Notes under the pieces: model-generated
What the model was told of the DNA's origin: nothing
What the model saw: only the letters and a program-made list of their open reading frames with translations
Database searches by the model: none
In this document: positions 9,756 through 18,664 of the stretch, piece by piece
Layout of the letters: the number at the start of each line of letters is the position of its first letter
Numbering within the stretch: position 1 is the first letter of the stretch
Source: a bacterium
GTDB taxonomy: Bacteria > Pseudomonadota > Gammaproteobacteria > Burkholderiales > Burkholderiaceae_C
Length of the DNA: 64,000 nt
Direction: 5' to 3'
Assembly: GCA_030824555.1 (NCBI GenBank)
Contig: JAVBXK010000040.1
Coordinates: forward strand, 31,334-95,333
Position numbers and translations under genes: made by a program

Positions 9756-10883
9756 TCAAGCGGCAGGTGTGGCCAGCAGGTTGATGCGCTTGAGCAACTG
9801 CTTTTCGCGCGCCACCGTTTGAACGATGGACTGGCGGTAGGCAGCGGTGTCCAGGTAAATCAGCGCCTGGTCGTAACGGGCCAGGGCCTGTTGGTGCCGT
9901 TCACTGAACATGGCTTTTTTGAACACATTGTGCAGTTGGCTGATGATGGGCTCGGGCGTGCCCGCGGGGGCAGACAAACCCCATGGCGAGGTGTGAATGG
10001 CGTTGGGGTATCCCAGTTCGCGCAGGGTGGGCACGTCGGGCCAGCGGTTGCTGCGTTGTGCGCTGAAGATGGCCAGCAGCCGCATCTTGCCTTGGTCCAC
10101 CCAAGGGGCAAAGCCGGTGGAGTTGACACCTGCCATCAGTTGCCCGCTGGCAATGGCCAGCATCTGGTCTGCCGTGCCTTTGTAGGGCACGTGGGTGTAC
10201 GTCACGCTGTGCTGTTGCAGCACGTCTTCCATGGCCAGGTGGGCCGTGGTGCCCACGCCGGTGGAGCCCAGCAGCAACCGGCCGGGGTTGGCCTGCGCCC
10301 AACTCACCATGTCTGCCAGCGTTTTCCAGGGGCTGTCGCTGGGCACCAGCACGCCAAAGGTCACGCCCGACACTTGCACGATGGGTTCAAGGTCGGTCAC
10401 GGGGTCCCAGGGCACGTGCTGCATCAGGGCGTGGCGGTACACCGTCAGCGGCACCTGGCCGATGGTGTAGCCGTCGGGGGCGGCGGCTTTCAGTGCAGGG
10501 GCCACCAGCGTGCCCGCTGCGCCAGGTTTGTTGGCCACCACGATGCGCTGGCCCAGCAGCGGTTCGGCCTCTTCGCACAGCAGGCGCAGGGTCAAGTCGG
10601 TTGCGCCTCCCGCAGGCCAGGGCACGATCAGTTGCAGCGGACGATTGGGCCAGGGTGTTGCATTTTGGGACGATGCCCTGGCTGGCGTGGCACCGCCGGT
10701 CAACCCCCAGGCGGCCAGCCCCAAGCCGCTGCCCATCCAGCTGCGCCGCGTGATACCGGGTGCGATGGCAGGCCCGCTTCCCGTCGTGATGCAAGGGGTG
10801 GCGCAAGAGGGGATGCATGTTGTGGAATGGGGGGCAGCGGCCCCGTCTGGCGGGCTGTTCTGCGCTGTCGAAAAGTGTTGCAT
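9756..10883 (-). CDS. Bug-type periplasmic solute receptor (TctC family)
   Basis: The 375-residue protein carries a twin-arginine-like signal (TRRSWMGSGLGLAAWG ... PARA) and then a complete Bug/TctC receptor domain: PLQLIVPWPAGGATDLTLRL, GAAGTLVAPALKAAAPDGYT, THVPYKGTADQMLAIASGQ and GLSAPAGTPEPII. This family binds small carboxylates for tripartite tricarboxylate transporters, but most members are orphans, as here. It is about 50 residues longer than usual because of a Pro/Ser/Thr-rich segment before the signal; the true start may lie further in, but no better in-frame codon is visible. It lies directly upstream of the ABC ATPase gene on the same strand (46-nt gap), so the two may be co-transcribed. 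Confidence 0.85.
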   Translation of the reverse strand: MQHFSTAQNSPPDGAAAPHSTTCIPSCATPCITTGSGPAIAPGITRRSWMGSGLGLAAWGLTGGATPARASSQNATPWPNRPLQLIVPWPAGGATDLTLRLLCEEAEPLLGQRIVVANKPGAAGTLVAPALKAAAPDGYTIGQVPLTVYRHALMQHVPWDPVTDLEPIVQVSGVTFGVLVPSDSPWKTLADMVSWAQANPGRLLLGSTGVGTTAHLAMEDVLQQHSVTYTHVPYKGTADQMLAIASGQLMAGVNSTGFAPWVDQGKMRLLAIFSAQRSNRWPDVPTLRELGYPNAIHTSPWGLSAPAGTPEPIISQLHNVFKKAMFSERHQQALARYDQALIYLDTAAYRQSIVQTVAREKQLLKRINLLATPAA

Positions 10884-10943
10884 GGGGCAGTGGGTAGCAA
10901 TAAGCAAGCCCGGTCAAAGTAGGCAAACAGGAGGGCAAACAAG

Positions 10944-10958
10944 TGGCATGTTTTTTGC
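10944..10958 (+). promoter_or_regulatory. sigma-54 (-24/-12) promoter
   Basis: TGGCAT-N5-TTGC, with the essential GG and GC ten bases apart, lies about 85 nt upstream of the propeller gene start at 11043. The 18-bp activator site seen at 4246 and 16192 is not evident here; a weaker TGTCGAAAAGTGTTGCA lies at about 10867. Confidence 0.6.
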
Positions 10959-11042
10959 GCACTGTTGCAATCAGTTGCGTCGTGTGTGACACACCGGCGC
11001 ACGCGTTTTGCCCCCCCAAAAAACCCGACAGGAGACATCCCT

Positions 11043-12059
11043 TTGAACCCCACACACGCACGCAACCCATCGGCACGCGCCACCCGCCCCGTTTTGTCAA
11101 CGCTGGCCCTGTGCCTTGGTCTGATGGCCGCTGTGGTGTGCGGTCAGGCCCAGGCAGCAGGCAGTGTTTACGTGTCCAGCGAGAAGGACAACAAAATTGT
11201 GGTGTTCGACACCGACGGCAAGCAGACCGCCACCATCGACGTGTGCAAGCGCCCCCGCCACCTGATGTTCAACGCCGACAAGTCGCTCATTTACGTGTGC
11301 TGTGGCGACAGCAACCAGCTGGGCACGGTAGACCGCGCCACCGGCAAGATGATCGACACCGTGCCACTGGGTGAAAGCCCCGAACTGTTTGACCTGAGCC
11401 CCGATGGCAAGGTGGCTTACGTGTCCATTGAAGACGACAGCGTGCTGGCTGCCTACGACCTGGCCACCAAAAAGCAACTGTTTGCGGTCAAAACGGGTGG
11501 CGAGCCCGAGGGCGTGCTGATCAGCCGCGACGGCAAGCTGGCCTACGTCACATCGGAAGAAGCCAACGTGGTCCACGTGGTGGACTTGGCCACCAAAAAA
11601 ATCATCAAGAACATCAAGGCGGGCAACCGGCCACGGCGCTTTGCGCTGTCTGCCGATGGCAGCGAACTGTGGGTGACCAACGAGCTGAGCGGCAACATCA
11701 GCGTGGTGGACACCGCCAAACACACCGTCAAGGCCACGGTCGATTTCAAAATCAAGGGCATGCGCAAATCCGACATCACCCCCGTGGGTGTGGTCATGAC
11801 GAAAGACGGCAAAACCGCCTGGGTGACGCTGGGCAAGGCCAACCACGTGGCCGAGGTGGACGTGGCCACGCGTGAAGTGCGGCGCACCGTGCTGGCTGGC
11901 AAGCGCGCCTGGGGCCTGGCGTTGAGCACCGACGAAAAAACCCTGTTCGTGACCAACGGCCTGTCTGACGACATGACACTGGTCAGCACCGCTGACGGCA
12001 AGGCCCTGCGCACCGTGCCCACCGGCCGCGTGCCCCACACGCCACTGGTGGCACCGTGA
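11043..12059 (+). CDS. PQQ-associated YVTN-type beta-propeller protein
   Basis: The 338-residue exported protein has a signal peptide (STLALCLGLMAAVVCGQAQA) and about seven YVTN-like blades, for example VYVSSEKDNKIVVFDTDGK, ELWVTNELSGNISVVDTAKH and TLFVTNGLSDDMTLVSTAD. It corresponds to the propeller family found beside quinoprotein alcohol dehydrogenases (TIGR03866). It is periplasmic and its exact task is unknown. A CCGD pair (YVCCGDSNQ) is notable. The TTG at 11043 is chosen as start: AGGAGACATCCC precedes it, exactly as at 4479. It heads a five-gene run with 4-nt overlaps or short gaps to the binding protein, permease, SoxYZ-like carrier and metallohydrolase. Confidence 0.85.
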   Translation: MNPTHARNPSARATRPVLSTLALCLGLMAAVVCGQAQAAGSVYVSSEKDNKIVVFDTDGKQTATIDVCKRPRHLMFNADKSLIYVCCGDSNQLGTVDRATGKMIDTVPLGESPELFDLSPDGKVAYVSIEDDSVLAAYDLATKKQLFAVKTGGEPEGVLISRDGKLAYVTSEEANVVHVVDLATKKIIKNIKAGNRPRRFALSADGSELWVTNELSGNISVVDTAKHTVKATVDFKIKGMRKSDITPVGVVMTKDGKTAWVTLGKANHVAEVDVATREVRRTVLAGKRAWGLALSTDEKTLFVTNGLSDDMTLVSTADGKALRTVPTGRVPHTPLVAP

Positions 12060-13303
12060 AGGCTGGGCTGCGGATGTGGCCGCACCTGCTGGTGGGCGCA
12101 TGCGTGGCGCTGGGCGGGGCCGCTGCACTGGCGGCCACCCAGGCAGCCCCTGCCGCGCGCAAACCCGATGTCGCCCCCGCTGCGGCCCCTGCCGGCACGC
12201 TGGTGCGGGTGGCCCTGGTGTCGCTGGCACAGGACGAGCGTTACACCCCTCGCCGCCTTGAACGCGCCTACCCCGGCCACCCGGCTGGGCGGCTGACACG
12301 CGCGGCTGAGCTGGCCGTGGCCGACACCGAGCTGGCGTTGGCATCTGACAACCTCAGCCTGCGTCTGCGGGACGTGTCGGTGCCGTCGGTGGCCGATTTG
12401 CCCGCCGTGCTGCAAAAACTCAAGGCCGACAAGGTGCTGCACTGGGTGCTGGACCTGCCCGAACCTCAGGTGGCGCAGGCCATGCAAGTGGCGGGCACCG
12501 AGGCCCTGGTGTTCAATGCCAGCGCTGCGGGCGATGCCTTGCGTGGCACGCAATGCGCGGCACACCTGTTTCACACCTACCCCAGCCAGGCCATGCAGGC
12601 CGACGCGCTGGCGCAATACCTGGCGGGCCGCAACTGGCGCAAGGCGCTGGTGTTGCAGGGCAGCACCGATGCCGACAAAGCCTTGGGCGACGCCTGGGCG
12701 CGGGCGGGCAAGCGCTACGGCATCAAATACACGGTCAAGCCCTTCAAGCTGTCGGGCGACCCGCGTGAGCGCGACCTGGGCAACCCCCGCCTGCTGACCA
12801 GCGACCGCGACCACGACGTGGTGGCCGTGCTCGATGCCGACGGTGAATTTGCCCGCACCGTGCCCTATGCCACCCAGCAGCCGCGCCCGGTGGTGGGCAG
12901 CAACGGGCTGGTGGCACTGACCTGGCACCCGCAATGGGAGCGCAACGGTGGCCCGCAGGTGTCACGGCGGTTCCGCAAACTGGCCGAACGCCCCATGGTT
13001 GGCCAAGACTGGGCCACCTGGATGGCCGTGCGCAGCGTGGCTGCCGTGCTGCAGGCCCAGCCCGGTGCCAGCCTGGCCCAGCAAGCCCGTTTGCTGCGAA
13101 GCGGGCAGGTCACGGTGGACGGTGCCAAAGGCCCGGCCCTGAGCTTTCGCGCCTGGGACGGGCAGCTGCGCCAGCCGCTGTTCCTCAGCCACGTGGACGG
13201 GGTGGCGGGCACCGCCCCGCTGGACGGGGTGTTGCACCCCACCGAGGTACTGGACACACTGGGTGTCGATGAGCCCGAAACCACTTGCAAGCAACGCCCA
13301 TGA
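12056..13303 (+). CDS. ABC transporter substrate-binding protein, PQQ alcohol-dehydrogenase system
   Basis: The 415-residue protein resembles type I periplasmic binding proteins that accompany quinoprotein alcohol dehydrogenases (TIGR03863 type). A hydrophobic leader (HLLVGACVALGGAAALAATQA) exports it. Features visible are VRVALVSLAQDERYTPRRLE near the start, the central HTYPSQAMQADALAQYLAGRNWRKALVLQG and LTWHPQWERNGGPQVSRRF. The start ATG at 12056 overlaps the propeller stop by 4 nt and its stop overlaps the permease ATG by 4 nt, which indicates translational coupling. The ligand is not known. Its leucine/arginine-branched-chain-type fold is an inference from the family name, not from individual residues. 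Confidence 0.82.
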   Translation: MKAGLRMWPHLLVGACVALGGAAALAATQAAPAARKPDVAPAAAPAGTLVRVALVSLAQDERYTPRRLERAYPGHPAGRLTRAAELAVADTELALASDNLSLRLRDVSVPSVADLPAVLQKLKADKVLHWVLDLPEPQVAQAMQVAGTEALVFNASAAGDALRGTQCAAHLFHTYPSQAMQADALAQYLAGRNWRKALVLQGSTDADKALGDAWARAGKRYGIKYTVKPFKLSGDPRERDLGNPRLLTSDRDHDVVAVLDADGEFARTVPYATQQPRPVVGSNGLVALTWHPQWERNGGPQVSRRFRKLAERPMVGQDWATWMAVRSVAAVLQAQPGASLAQQARLLRSGQVTVDGAKGPALSFRAWDGQLRQPLFLSHVDGVAGTAPLDGVLHPTEVLDTLGVDEPETTCKQRP

Positions 13304-14160
13304 GCCTGCCCACGCCTGAACTGCCCGCACCCGCCGCACCTTGGCCTGCGCCCACGTTTTTTCAGCATCTTTTACGTGCTCTGCGCTCTGTTGTCGGGCG
13401 TGAGGTGATTCGGTTTTTGAAGCAACCGTCGCGCCTGGGCTCGGCGCTGGTGCGGCCGCTGCTGTGGCTGGTGGTGTTTTCTGCCGGGTTTCACAACGTG
13501 TTTGGCGTGGCCATCGTGGCACCGTACGAAACCTATGTGGAATACAACGTGTACATGTTGCCCGGCCTGCTGGGCATGGTGGCGCTGTTCAACGGGATGC
13601 AAAGCTCGCTGTCCATGGTGTTTGACCGCGAAATGGGCGTGATGCGCCTGCTGCTGACCGCGCCGCTGCCCCGTGGCTGGTTGCTGGCGTTCAAGCTGGT
13701 GGCGGGTGCCTGCCTGTCGGTGTTGCAGATGGTGGTGTTTCTGGTCATGGCCGCGCTGGTGGGCACCGAGGTGATGTGGCAAGCCGCCCCCGGCCTGTTG
13801 GCCAGCATGCTGCTGGCCGCCGTGATGCTGGCCGCGCTGGGGCTGATGCTGTCGGTGTACGTGCGCCAGCTGGAAAACTTTGCGGGCACCATGAACTTCG
13901 TCATCTTCCCCATGTTTTTCATCAGCCCGGCGCTGTACCCGCTGTGGAAGCTGGAAGAGTCGGGCGCGTGGTGGCTGTTCAAGCTGGCACAGGTCAACCC
14001 GTTCACCCACGCGGTTGAAATGCTGCGGTTTGCATCGGTGGGGCAGTTCAACCCGCTGGCCACTGGCGTGGTGGTGGGCTGCACCGTGGTGTTTTTCGTG
14101 CTGGCGCTGTGGGGCTACGACCCGCAGCGCGGCTGGATCAAGCAAAAAGGCGGGGCCTGA
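13300..14160 (+). CDS. ABC-2 type permease, PedC-like
   Basis: The 286-residue inner-membrane protein has about six membrane segments, including LGSALVRPLLWLVVFSAGF, MLPGLLGMVALFNGMQ and MNFVIFPMFFISPALYPLWK, and the ABC-2 permease pattern seen in exporters. It matches the permease subunit of PQQ alcohol-dehydrogenase ABC systems (TIGR03861 type). An ABC-2 permease usually works in export, which fits awkwardly with a periplasmic binding protein; the system might instead pull a substance from the membrane or periplasm. ATG 13300 overlaps the previous stop (ATGA). Its ATPase partner is probably the gene at 8967-9710. Confidence 0.85.
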   Translation: MSLPTPELPAPAAPWPAPTFFQHLLRALRSVVGREVIRFLKQPSRLGSALVRPLLWLVVFSAGFHNVFGVAIVAPYETYVEYNVYMLPGLLGMVALFNGMQSSLSMVFDREMGVMRLLLTAPLPRGWLLAFKLVAGACLSVLQMVVFLVMAALVGTEVMWQAAPGLLASMLLAAVMLAALGLMLSVYVRQLENFAGTMNFVIFPMFFISPALYPLWKLEESGAWWLFKLAQVNPFTHAVEMLRFASVGQFNPLATGVVVGCTVVFFVLALWGYDPQRGWIKQKGGA

Positions 14161-14256
14161 CCAGATACCCATTGCCCGTTCCCGGTTACCTGCGACCCTT
14201 GGGCCTGACAGCGGCCTGGTTGAATGCCCACACACAACAACGAGACAGGAGACACG

Positions 14257-15087
14257 ATGACAACAGGTCAGCCCACGCAGCCGTTGCGGCGTCAGTTTGT
14301 GAAAGCCGCAGCCGGTGCGGGTTTGCTGCACTGGCTGCCTGCCAGCGCTCAGGCACCGCAGGCCGACGAGCTGACCGGTGGCGACCCGTTGGGCTCCATG
14401 CAATGGCCCACATTGCGCAAGCAGTACCTGGGCGATGCGCCCATGCGCTTTTCGGACGCCGTGCAGGTGCGCGGCCCCGCGTTTGCCGACGACGCCATGA
14501 ACGTGCCCTTGCTGATCAACGCCCGTGCGCTGGACAAGGTGGGTGGCGGTGTGGCCCGCATCCAGGTGGTGGTGGACCGCAACCCCGTGCGCGACGTGCT
14601 GACCTTCACCCCGCACAAGGCGCTGCCCATGCTGGCGTTTCGCATCCGCATGGAGCAGGCCTCGCCTGTGCGGGCCATGGTGCAAACGCGCGACGGCCAA
14701 TGGCACGTGGGCAGCACGTGGGTCAAGGCCTCGGGCGGGGGCTGCACGGTGCCGGGCATCACCCGGGCAGACGGCTCGTGGGTGAAAAACCTGAACCAGG
14801 TGCAAACCAAATTTTTCTACAACCCGGTGGATGGCAGCAGACGCCTGCGCCTGCGCGTGATGCACCCCATGGACACCGGGCTGGTGGCGGGCATACCGGC
14901 CTTTCACATCGAAGAACTGCGCATGGTGGACGCGGTGGGCGAGGTGTGGTGGGCGCTGGCCCTGCACGAGCCGGTGTCCGAAAACCCGCTCATCACGCTG
15001 GAGCTGCCCAGCCAGGGCGGGCAAGGGTTCAGGCTGCTGGGGCGCGACAACAACGGCAACCGAATTGATGCTGAGGTGGTGGCATGA
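14257..15087 (+). CDS. SoxYZ-like carrier protein of a quinoprotein relay
   Basis: The 276-residue protein starts with a twin-arginine-like signal (LRRQFVKAAAGAGLLHWLP). The first part has SoxY-like character ending in WVKASGGGCTVPGI, where C163 stands at the place of the carrier cysteine of SoxY. The second part (about 180-276, VMHPMDTGLVAGIPAFHIEE) is SoxZ-like. Such fused carriers (TIGR04557 type) occur with quinoprotein dehydrogenases and are thought to hold an intermediate on the cysteine. CAGGAGACACG precedes the ATG at 14257. The stop overlaps the next ATG by 4 nt. Unlike SoxY, the cysteine is internal rather than near a C-terminal GGCGG arm. Confidence 0.82.
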   Translation: MTTGQPTQPLRRQFVKAAAGAGLLHWLPASAQAPQADELTGGDPLGSMQWPTLRKQYLGDAPMRFSDAVQVRGPAFADDAMNVPLLINARALDKVGGGVARIQVVVDRNPVRDVLTFTPHKALPMLAFRIRMEQASPVRAMVQTRDGQWHVGSTWVKASGGGCTVPGITRADGSWVKNLNQVQTKFFYNPVDGSRRLRLRVMHPMDTGLVAGIPAFHIEELRMVDAVGEVWWALALHEPVSENPLITLELPSQGGQGFRLLGRDNNGNRIDAEVVA

Positions 15088-16115
15088 GCCGCGCGGGCCA
15101 GGTACTGGCCGCATGCGGCGTGATGGTTGGCGTGGCTGTGGGCACAGCGGTGGCACCAGCTATCGCTCAAACCCCAGTACAGCCAGGCCAGGCCGTGCCC
15201 GTGACCACCGCCCATCCGGCCACGTTTGATTACGGTCTGGCACCGCGCGAGTTGGCGCCTGGGCATTGGGTGATCGAAGGCGCGGTGGACGACTTCGGGC
15301 GGCACAACGGCTGCAACATCATCAACACCGCGTTCATCCTGACGGCGGCGGGGCCGGTGGTCATCAATACCGGGCCGTCGCGCCTGTATGGCGAGCAGCA
15401 GCGCCGGGCTGTGGTCCGCGTGGCGGCTGCAGCCACCGCCACCGCTGCCTCAGGCCGGGTGTTGAACCTCAACCTCCACCCCGACTACTTTTTTGGCAAC
15501 CAAGCCTGGGCCGGTTGGCCCACACTGGCGCTGGCTGGCAGCCGCGCGGGCATGCGTGCCGAGGGGGCCGCCTATGCCGACAACCTGTACCGCCTGTGTG
15601 GCGACTGGATGGCCGGCACCGAATCCACACCCGCACAGGCCGATGTGGCCGCCGGGCCGCTGACGGTAGGTCAGCACACGCTGGTGCTGCACCGCCTGCA
15701 AGGTCACACCGCTGACGACCTGGTGGTGCTGGACCCGGTTGCAAAAGTAGCCTACGTGGGTGGGCTGGTGTTCATGAACCGCGTGCCTACCACGCCGCAT
15801 GCCAATTTCGACCGCTGGCTGGCCAGCCTGGACACGCTTGAAACGCTGCTGACCCAGGGCCACTACAAATGGGTGGTGCCCAGCCACGGGCCAGTGCACA
15901 GCGGTCTGGTGGGGCTGCAACAGACGCGTGACTGGCTGCGCTGGCTGACCGCCACCATGCAAACCAGCGCCTACAAAGGGCTGGACCTGAACGAGGTGTT
16001 GCACCACCCCGACGTACCGCCGCAGTTTGCCCACTGGGCGGCCATGCCCGCCGAGTTGCATCGCAGCCTCACGCAGTGGTACCCCACTTTCGAGGCCCGC
16101 GCGCTGGGCCGCTGA
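15084..16115 (+). CDS. quinoprotein relay zinc-metallohydrolase 1 (metallo-beta-lactamase fold)
   Basis: The 343-residue exported protein has a signal peptide (VAVGTAVAPAIAQT) and a metallo-beta-lactamase-like domain related to SoxH. It resembles relay metallohydrolase 1 of quinoprotein systems (TIGR04558 type). The metal motif is changed: where HxHxDH is expected the protein has LNLNLHPDYFFGN, so the first His is Asn and the last is Tyr. Later ligands appear as RLQGHTADDLVVLD and VVPSHGPVHS. Together with the SoxYZ-like carrier, to which it is coupled by a 4-nt overlap, it may release a product from the carrier cysteine. Reduced zinc binding is possible. A strong hairpin begins at its stop codon. 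Confidence 0.8.
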   Translation: MSRAGQVLAACGVMVGVAVGTAVAPAIAQTPVQPGQAVPVTTAHPATFDYGLAPRELAPGHWVIEGAVDDFGRHNGCNIINTAFILTAAGPVVINTGPSRLYGEQQRRAVVRVAAAATATAASGRVLNLNLHPDYFFGNQAWAGWPTLALAGSRAGMRAEGAAYADNLYRLCGDWMAGTESTPAQADVAAGPLTVGQHTLVLHRLQGHTADDLVVLDPVAKVAYVGGLVFMNRVPTTPHANFDRWLASLDTLETLLTQGHYKWVVPSHGPVHSGLVGLQQTRDWLRWLTATMQTSAYKGLDLNEVLHHPDVPPQFAHWAAMPAELHRSLTQWYPTFEARALGR

Positions 16116-16141
16116 GCAGCCGCGCTGTGGGCTGCTCAGCG
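16112..16141 (+). terminator. hairpin terminator after the propeller-to-metallohydrolase operon
   Basis: GCTGAGCAGCC (16112-16122) pairs perfectly with GGCTGCTCAGC (16131-16141) across an 8-nt loop. The stem includes the stop codon. There is no clear T-run, so it may be a weak or factor-assisted terminator. Confidence 0.6.
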
Positions 16142-16191
16142 CAGCCCGAACCGGTGTTGTGACAGGTGTGCAACGACAGGTGTTCAACGGT

Positions 16192-16209
16192 TGTCACAGT
16201 TTTGAACAC
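16192..16209 (+). promoter_or_regulatory. putative upstream activator site of the sigma-54 regulator
   Basis: TGTCACAGTTTTGAACAC differs by one base from the site at 4246-4263 and lies 176 nt upstream of the -24 element. It is flanked by related half-sites: TGTGACAG at about 16159 and CTGTCAC at about 16208. Confidence 0.6.
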
Positions 16210-16385
16210 TGTCACGCAGCCAGGCGATTTGGCCTTGACACCCCAGGTGTGCTGGCGGGTTCATATCCCGGCCTGGTTCAGGCCATGGGTGCAGGCCGTC
16301 TCCCTATGGCTCCGCAGGTCACACACAGCGTGCAGGGCCTGCCAGCGCACGGCTGACAGACCCTGCAACGTGCGCTGAAACCGGT

Positions 16386-16400
16386 TGGCACAGAAGTTGC
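16386..16400 (+). promoter_or_regulatory. sigma-54 (-24/-12) promoter
   Basis: TGGCAC-N5-TTGC is a perfect match to the sigma-54 consensus, about 100 nt upstream of the dehydrogenase start codon at 16503. Confidence 0.75.
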
Positions 16401-16502
16401 CCTTTAGCCGGTGTGTACCGGTCAAACGAATCGACCGCTGCCACCCGATTCCCCGGTGCTGACCGGGATCACACATCAACCCACGATACGAGGAGACGAC
16501 AC

Positions 16503-18242
16503 GTGAAACTCTCTATGAAACGCAATTTGCTCAGCCTTCTGGTGATGATGGCCACCGCTCAAGTGGCCACACAGGCCGCCGCCCAGGTGACCGACGCCAT
16601 GATCGCCAACGACGCGGCATCCAACGAAAACGTGTTGAGCTGGGGCATGGGCACGCAAGGCCAGCGCCACTCCACACTGAACGATGTCAACGCCAGCACC
16701 GTCAACCGCCTGGTGCCCGTGTGGTCCATGTCGTTCGGTGGCGAAAAGCAACGCGGCCAGGAATCGCAACCACTTGTGCACAACGGCAAGATGTTCGTCA
16801 CGGCGTCTTACTCGCGCATCTTTGCGCTGGACAGCAAAACCGGCAAAAAGCTCTGGAAGTACGAGCACCGCCTGCCCGAAGGCATCATGCCCTGCTGCGA
16901 CGTGATCAACCGTGGTGCGGCGCTGTACGACAACCTGGTGATCTTCGGCACGCTGGATGCCCAACTGGTGGCGCTGGACCAGAACACCGGCAAAGTGGTG
17001 TGGCGTGAAAAGATTGACGACTACTCTGCCGGCTACAGCTACACCGCTGCCCCGTTGATCGCCGAAGGTCTGCTGCTGACCGGTGTGTCCGGCGGTGAGT
17101 TCGGTGTGGTGGGCCGCGTCGAAGCACGCGACCCCAAAACCGGCAAGATGGTCTGGAGCCGCCCCATGGTCGAAGGCCACATGGGCTACAAGGACGGCAA
17201 GGAAAACGGCATCACCGGCACCACCAACGCCACCTGGCCAGGCGAAACCTGGAAAACCGGCGGCGCAGCCACCTGGCTGGGCGGCACCTACGATGCCAAG
17301 ACCGGCCTGGCCTACTTCGGCACGGGCAACCCCGGCCCCTGGAACAGCCACGTGCGCAAGGGCGACAACCTGTACTCCACCTCCACCGTCGCCATCGACG
17401 TGAAGACCGGCCAGATCAAGTGGCACTACCAGAACACGCCCAACGACGGCTGGGACTTTGACGGTGTGAACGAGTTCATCACCTTCGACATGGACGGCCA
17501 GCGTGTGGGTGCCAAGGCTGACCGCAACGGTTTCTTCTACATCAACGACGCGGCCACGGGCAAACTGTTGAACGCCTTCCCGTTTGTGAAGAAAGTGACC
17601 TGGGCCACCGGCATCGACCTGAAAACCGGCCGCCCCAACTTCGTGGCCGACAACCGCCCTGGCGACCCCACGGCAACCGGTGGCGACGGTGCCAAAGGCA
17701 AGTCGGTGTTTGCAGCACCTGGCTTCCTGGGTGGCAAGAACCAGATGCCCATGGCCTACAGCCCCAAAACCGGCCTGTTCTACGTGCCGACCAACGAATG
17801 GGGCATGGAGATCTGGAACGAACCCATCACCTACAAAAAGGGCGCTGCCTACCTGGGCGCGGGCTTCACCATCAAGCCACTGTTTGACGACCACATCGGC
17901 TCGCTGCGCGCCATCGATCCCAAAACAGGCAAAGTGGCCTGGGAAGTCAAGAACGAGGCCCCACTGTGGGGTGGCGTGATGACCGCTGGCGACTTGGTGT
18001 TCTGGGGCACGCCCGAGGGCTACCTGAAAGCCGCTGACGCCAAGACCGGCAAGGTGGTGTGGCAGTTCCAGACCGGCTCCGGCGTGGTGGCACCTCCCAT
18101 CACCTGGACCGAAGGCGGCAGCCAGTACATCAGCGTGGTGTCCGGCTGGGGCGGCGCCGTGCCACTGTGGGGTGGTGAAGTGGCCAAGAAGGTCAACTTC
18201 CTGGAGCAGGGCGGTTCCGTCTGGACCTTCAAACTCCTTTGA
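16503..18242 (+). CDS. PQQ-dependent alcohol dehydrogenase (ExaA/PedE/PedH type)
   Basis: The 579-residue periplasmic quinoprotein oxidises alcohols with PQQ and a metal ion and passes electrons to cytochrome c. It has a signal peptide ending at ATQAAA, the vicinal disulfide C131-C132 (IMPCCDVIN), tryptophan-docking propeller repeats ([27 protein letters not shown]) and conserved blocks [18 protein letters not shown] and [19 protein letters not shown]. In W317-D318-F319-D320-G-V-N-E, D318 is the likely catalytic base; D320 occupies the position of the extra aspartate linked to lanthanide binding in XoxF. The GTG at 16503 follows GAGGAGACGACAC and is preferred to the ATG at 16515. Two cytochrome genes follow on the same strand. 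No pqq biosynthesis gene is in the window. Confidence 0.93.
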   Translation: MKLSMKRNLLSLLVMMATAQVATQAAAQVTDAMIANDAASNENVLSWGMGTQGQRHSTLNDVNASTVNRLVPVWSMSFGGEKQRGQESQPLVHNGKMFVTASYSRIFALDSKTGKKLWKYEHRLPEGIMPCCDVINRGAALYDNLVIFGTLDAQLVALDQNTGKVVWREKIDDYSAGYSYTAAPLIAEGLLLTGVSGGEFGVVGRVEARDPKTGKMVWSRPMVEGHMGYKDGKENGITGTTNATWPGETWKTGGAATWLGGTYDAKTGLAYFGTGNPGPWNSHVRKGDNLYSTSTVAIDVKTGQIKWHYQNTPNDGWDFDGVNEFITFDMDGQRVGAKADRNGFFYINDAATGKLLNAFPFVKKVTWATGIDLKTGRPNFVADNRPGDPTATGGDGAKGKSVFAAPGFLGGKNQMPMAYSPKTGLFYVPTNEWGMEIWNEPITYKKGAAYLGAGFTIKPLFDDHIGSLRAIDPKTGKVAWEVKNEAPLWGGVMTAGDLVFWGTPEGYLKAADAKTGKVVWQFQTGSGVVAPPITWTEGGSQYISVVSGWGGAVPLWGGEVAKKVNFLEQGGSVWTFKLL

Positions 18243-18313
18243 TGCTTGAATGACCATCGGCCCGGCCCCCAGCTGTCTGTCGGGCTGGGCCGATCTCCCC
18301 TGGAAAGTTGAAG

Positions 18314-18640
18314 ATGACTCCAAAACACATGCTGGTGGCCTTGGCGCTGATCGGTGGTCTGCCCTGGGCACACGCGCAGGACGGCAAGGAAATCAAGGAA
18401 TTGCTGCAGGCCAGCGGGTGCATGTCATGCCACTCGGTTGACGAAAAAGTGGTGGGCCCTGCATTCAAATCGGTGGCAGCCAAGTACGCTGGCCAGGCCG
18501 ACGCGGTGGACACCCTTTCGCAAAGCGTGCGCAACGGCTCGCGTGGCAAATGGGGCCGCACGCCCATGCCCGCCCACAGCAGCCTGAGTGGCGATGACCT
18601 GAAAAAACTCACCACCTGGGTCATGGCCCAGAAACCCTGA
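18314..18640 (+). CDS. small periplasmic cytochrome c (class I)
   Basis: The 108-residue protein has a signal peptide (KHMLVALALIGGLPWAHAQ) and one haem c motif, CMSCH, close to the mature N-terminus. The methionine ligand is probably in GRTPMPAHSSLS. This layout is that of cytochrome c551/c8. It lies 71 nt after the quinoprotein gene and is likely its electron acceptor, like cytochrome c550 beside ExaA. GGAAAG ends at 18307, six bases before the ATG at 18314, which decides the start against the TTG at 18308. Confidence 0.9.
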   Translation: MTPKHMLVALALIGGLPWAHAQDGKEIKELLQASGCMSCHSVDEKVVGPAFKSVAAKYAGQADAVDTLSQSVRNGSRGKWGRTPMPAHSSLSGDDLKKLTTWVMAQKP

Positions 18641-18664
18641 TTTCAACTGAACACACCCCTACCC

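Larger units (their letters stand above)
16142..16502. other. regulatory region of the alcohol dehydrogenase
   Basis: This gene-free stretch holds a dense set of TGTGACA, GTTGTCAC and GTGTTCAAC half-sites at 16155-16215, a sigma-54 promoter at 16386-16400, and a leader of about 90 nt. No small gene is apparent. Confidence 0.6.

Noticed and set aside
8823..10922. 699-codon open frame on the plus strand
   Set aside because: It runs antisense through the ABC ATPase and Bug receptor genes and shows only Gln/His/Gly-rich composition.
13372..15156. 594-codon open frame on the minus strand
   Set aside because: Antisense to the permease and SoxYZ-like genes; composition typical of a shadow frame.
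16476..18371. 631-codon open frame on the minus strand
   Set aside because: Antisense to the alcohol dehydrogenase gene, no recognisable domain, no start signals.
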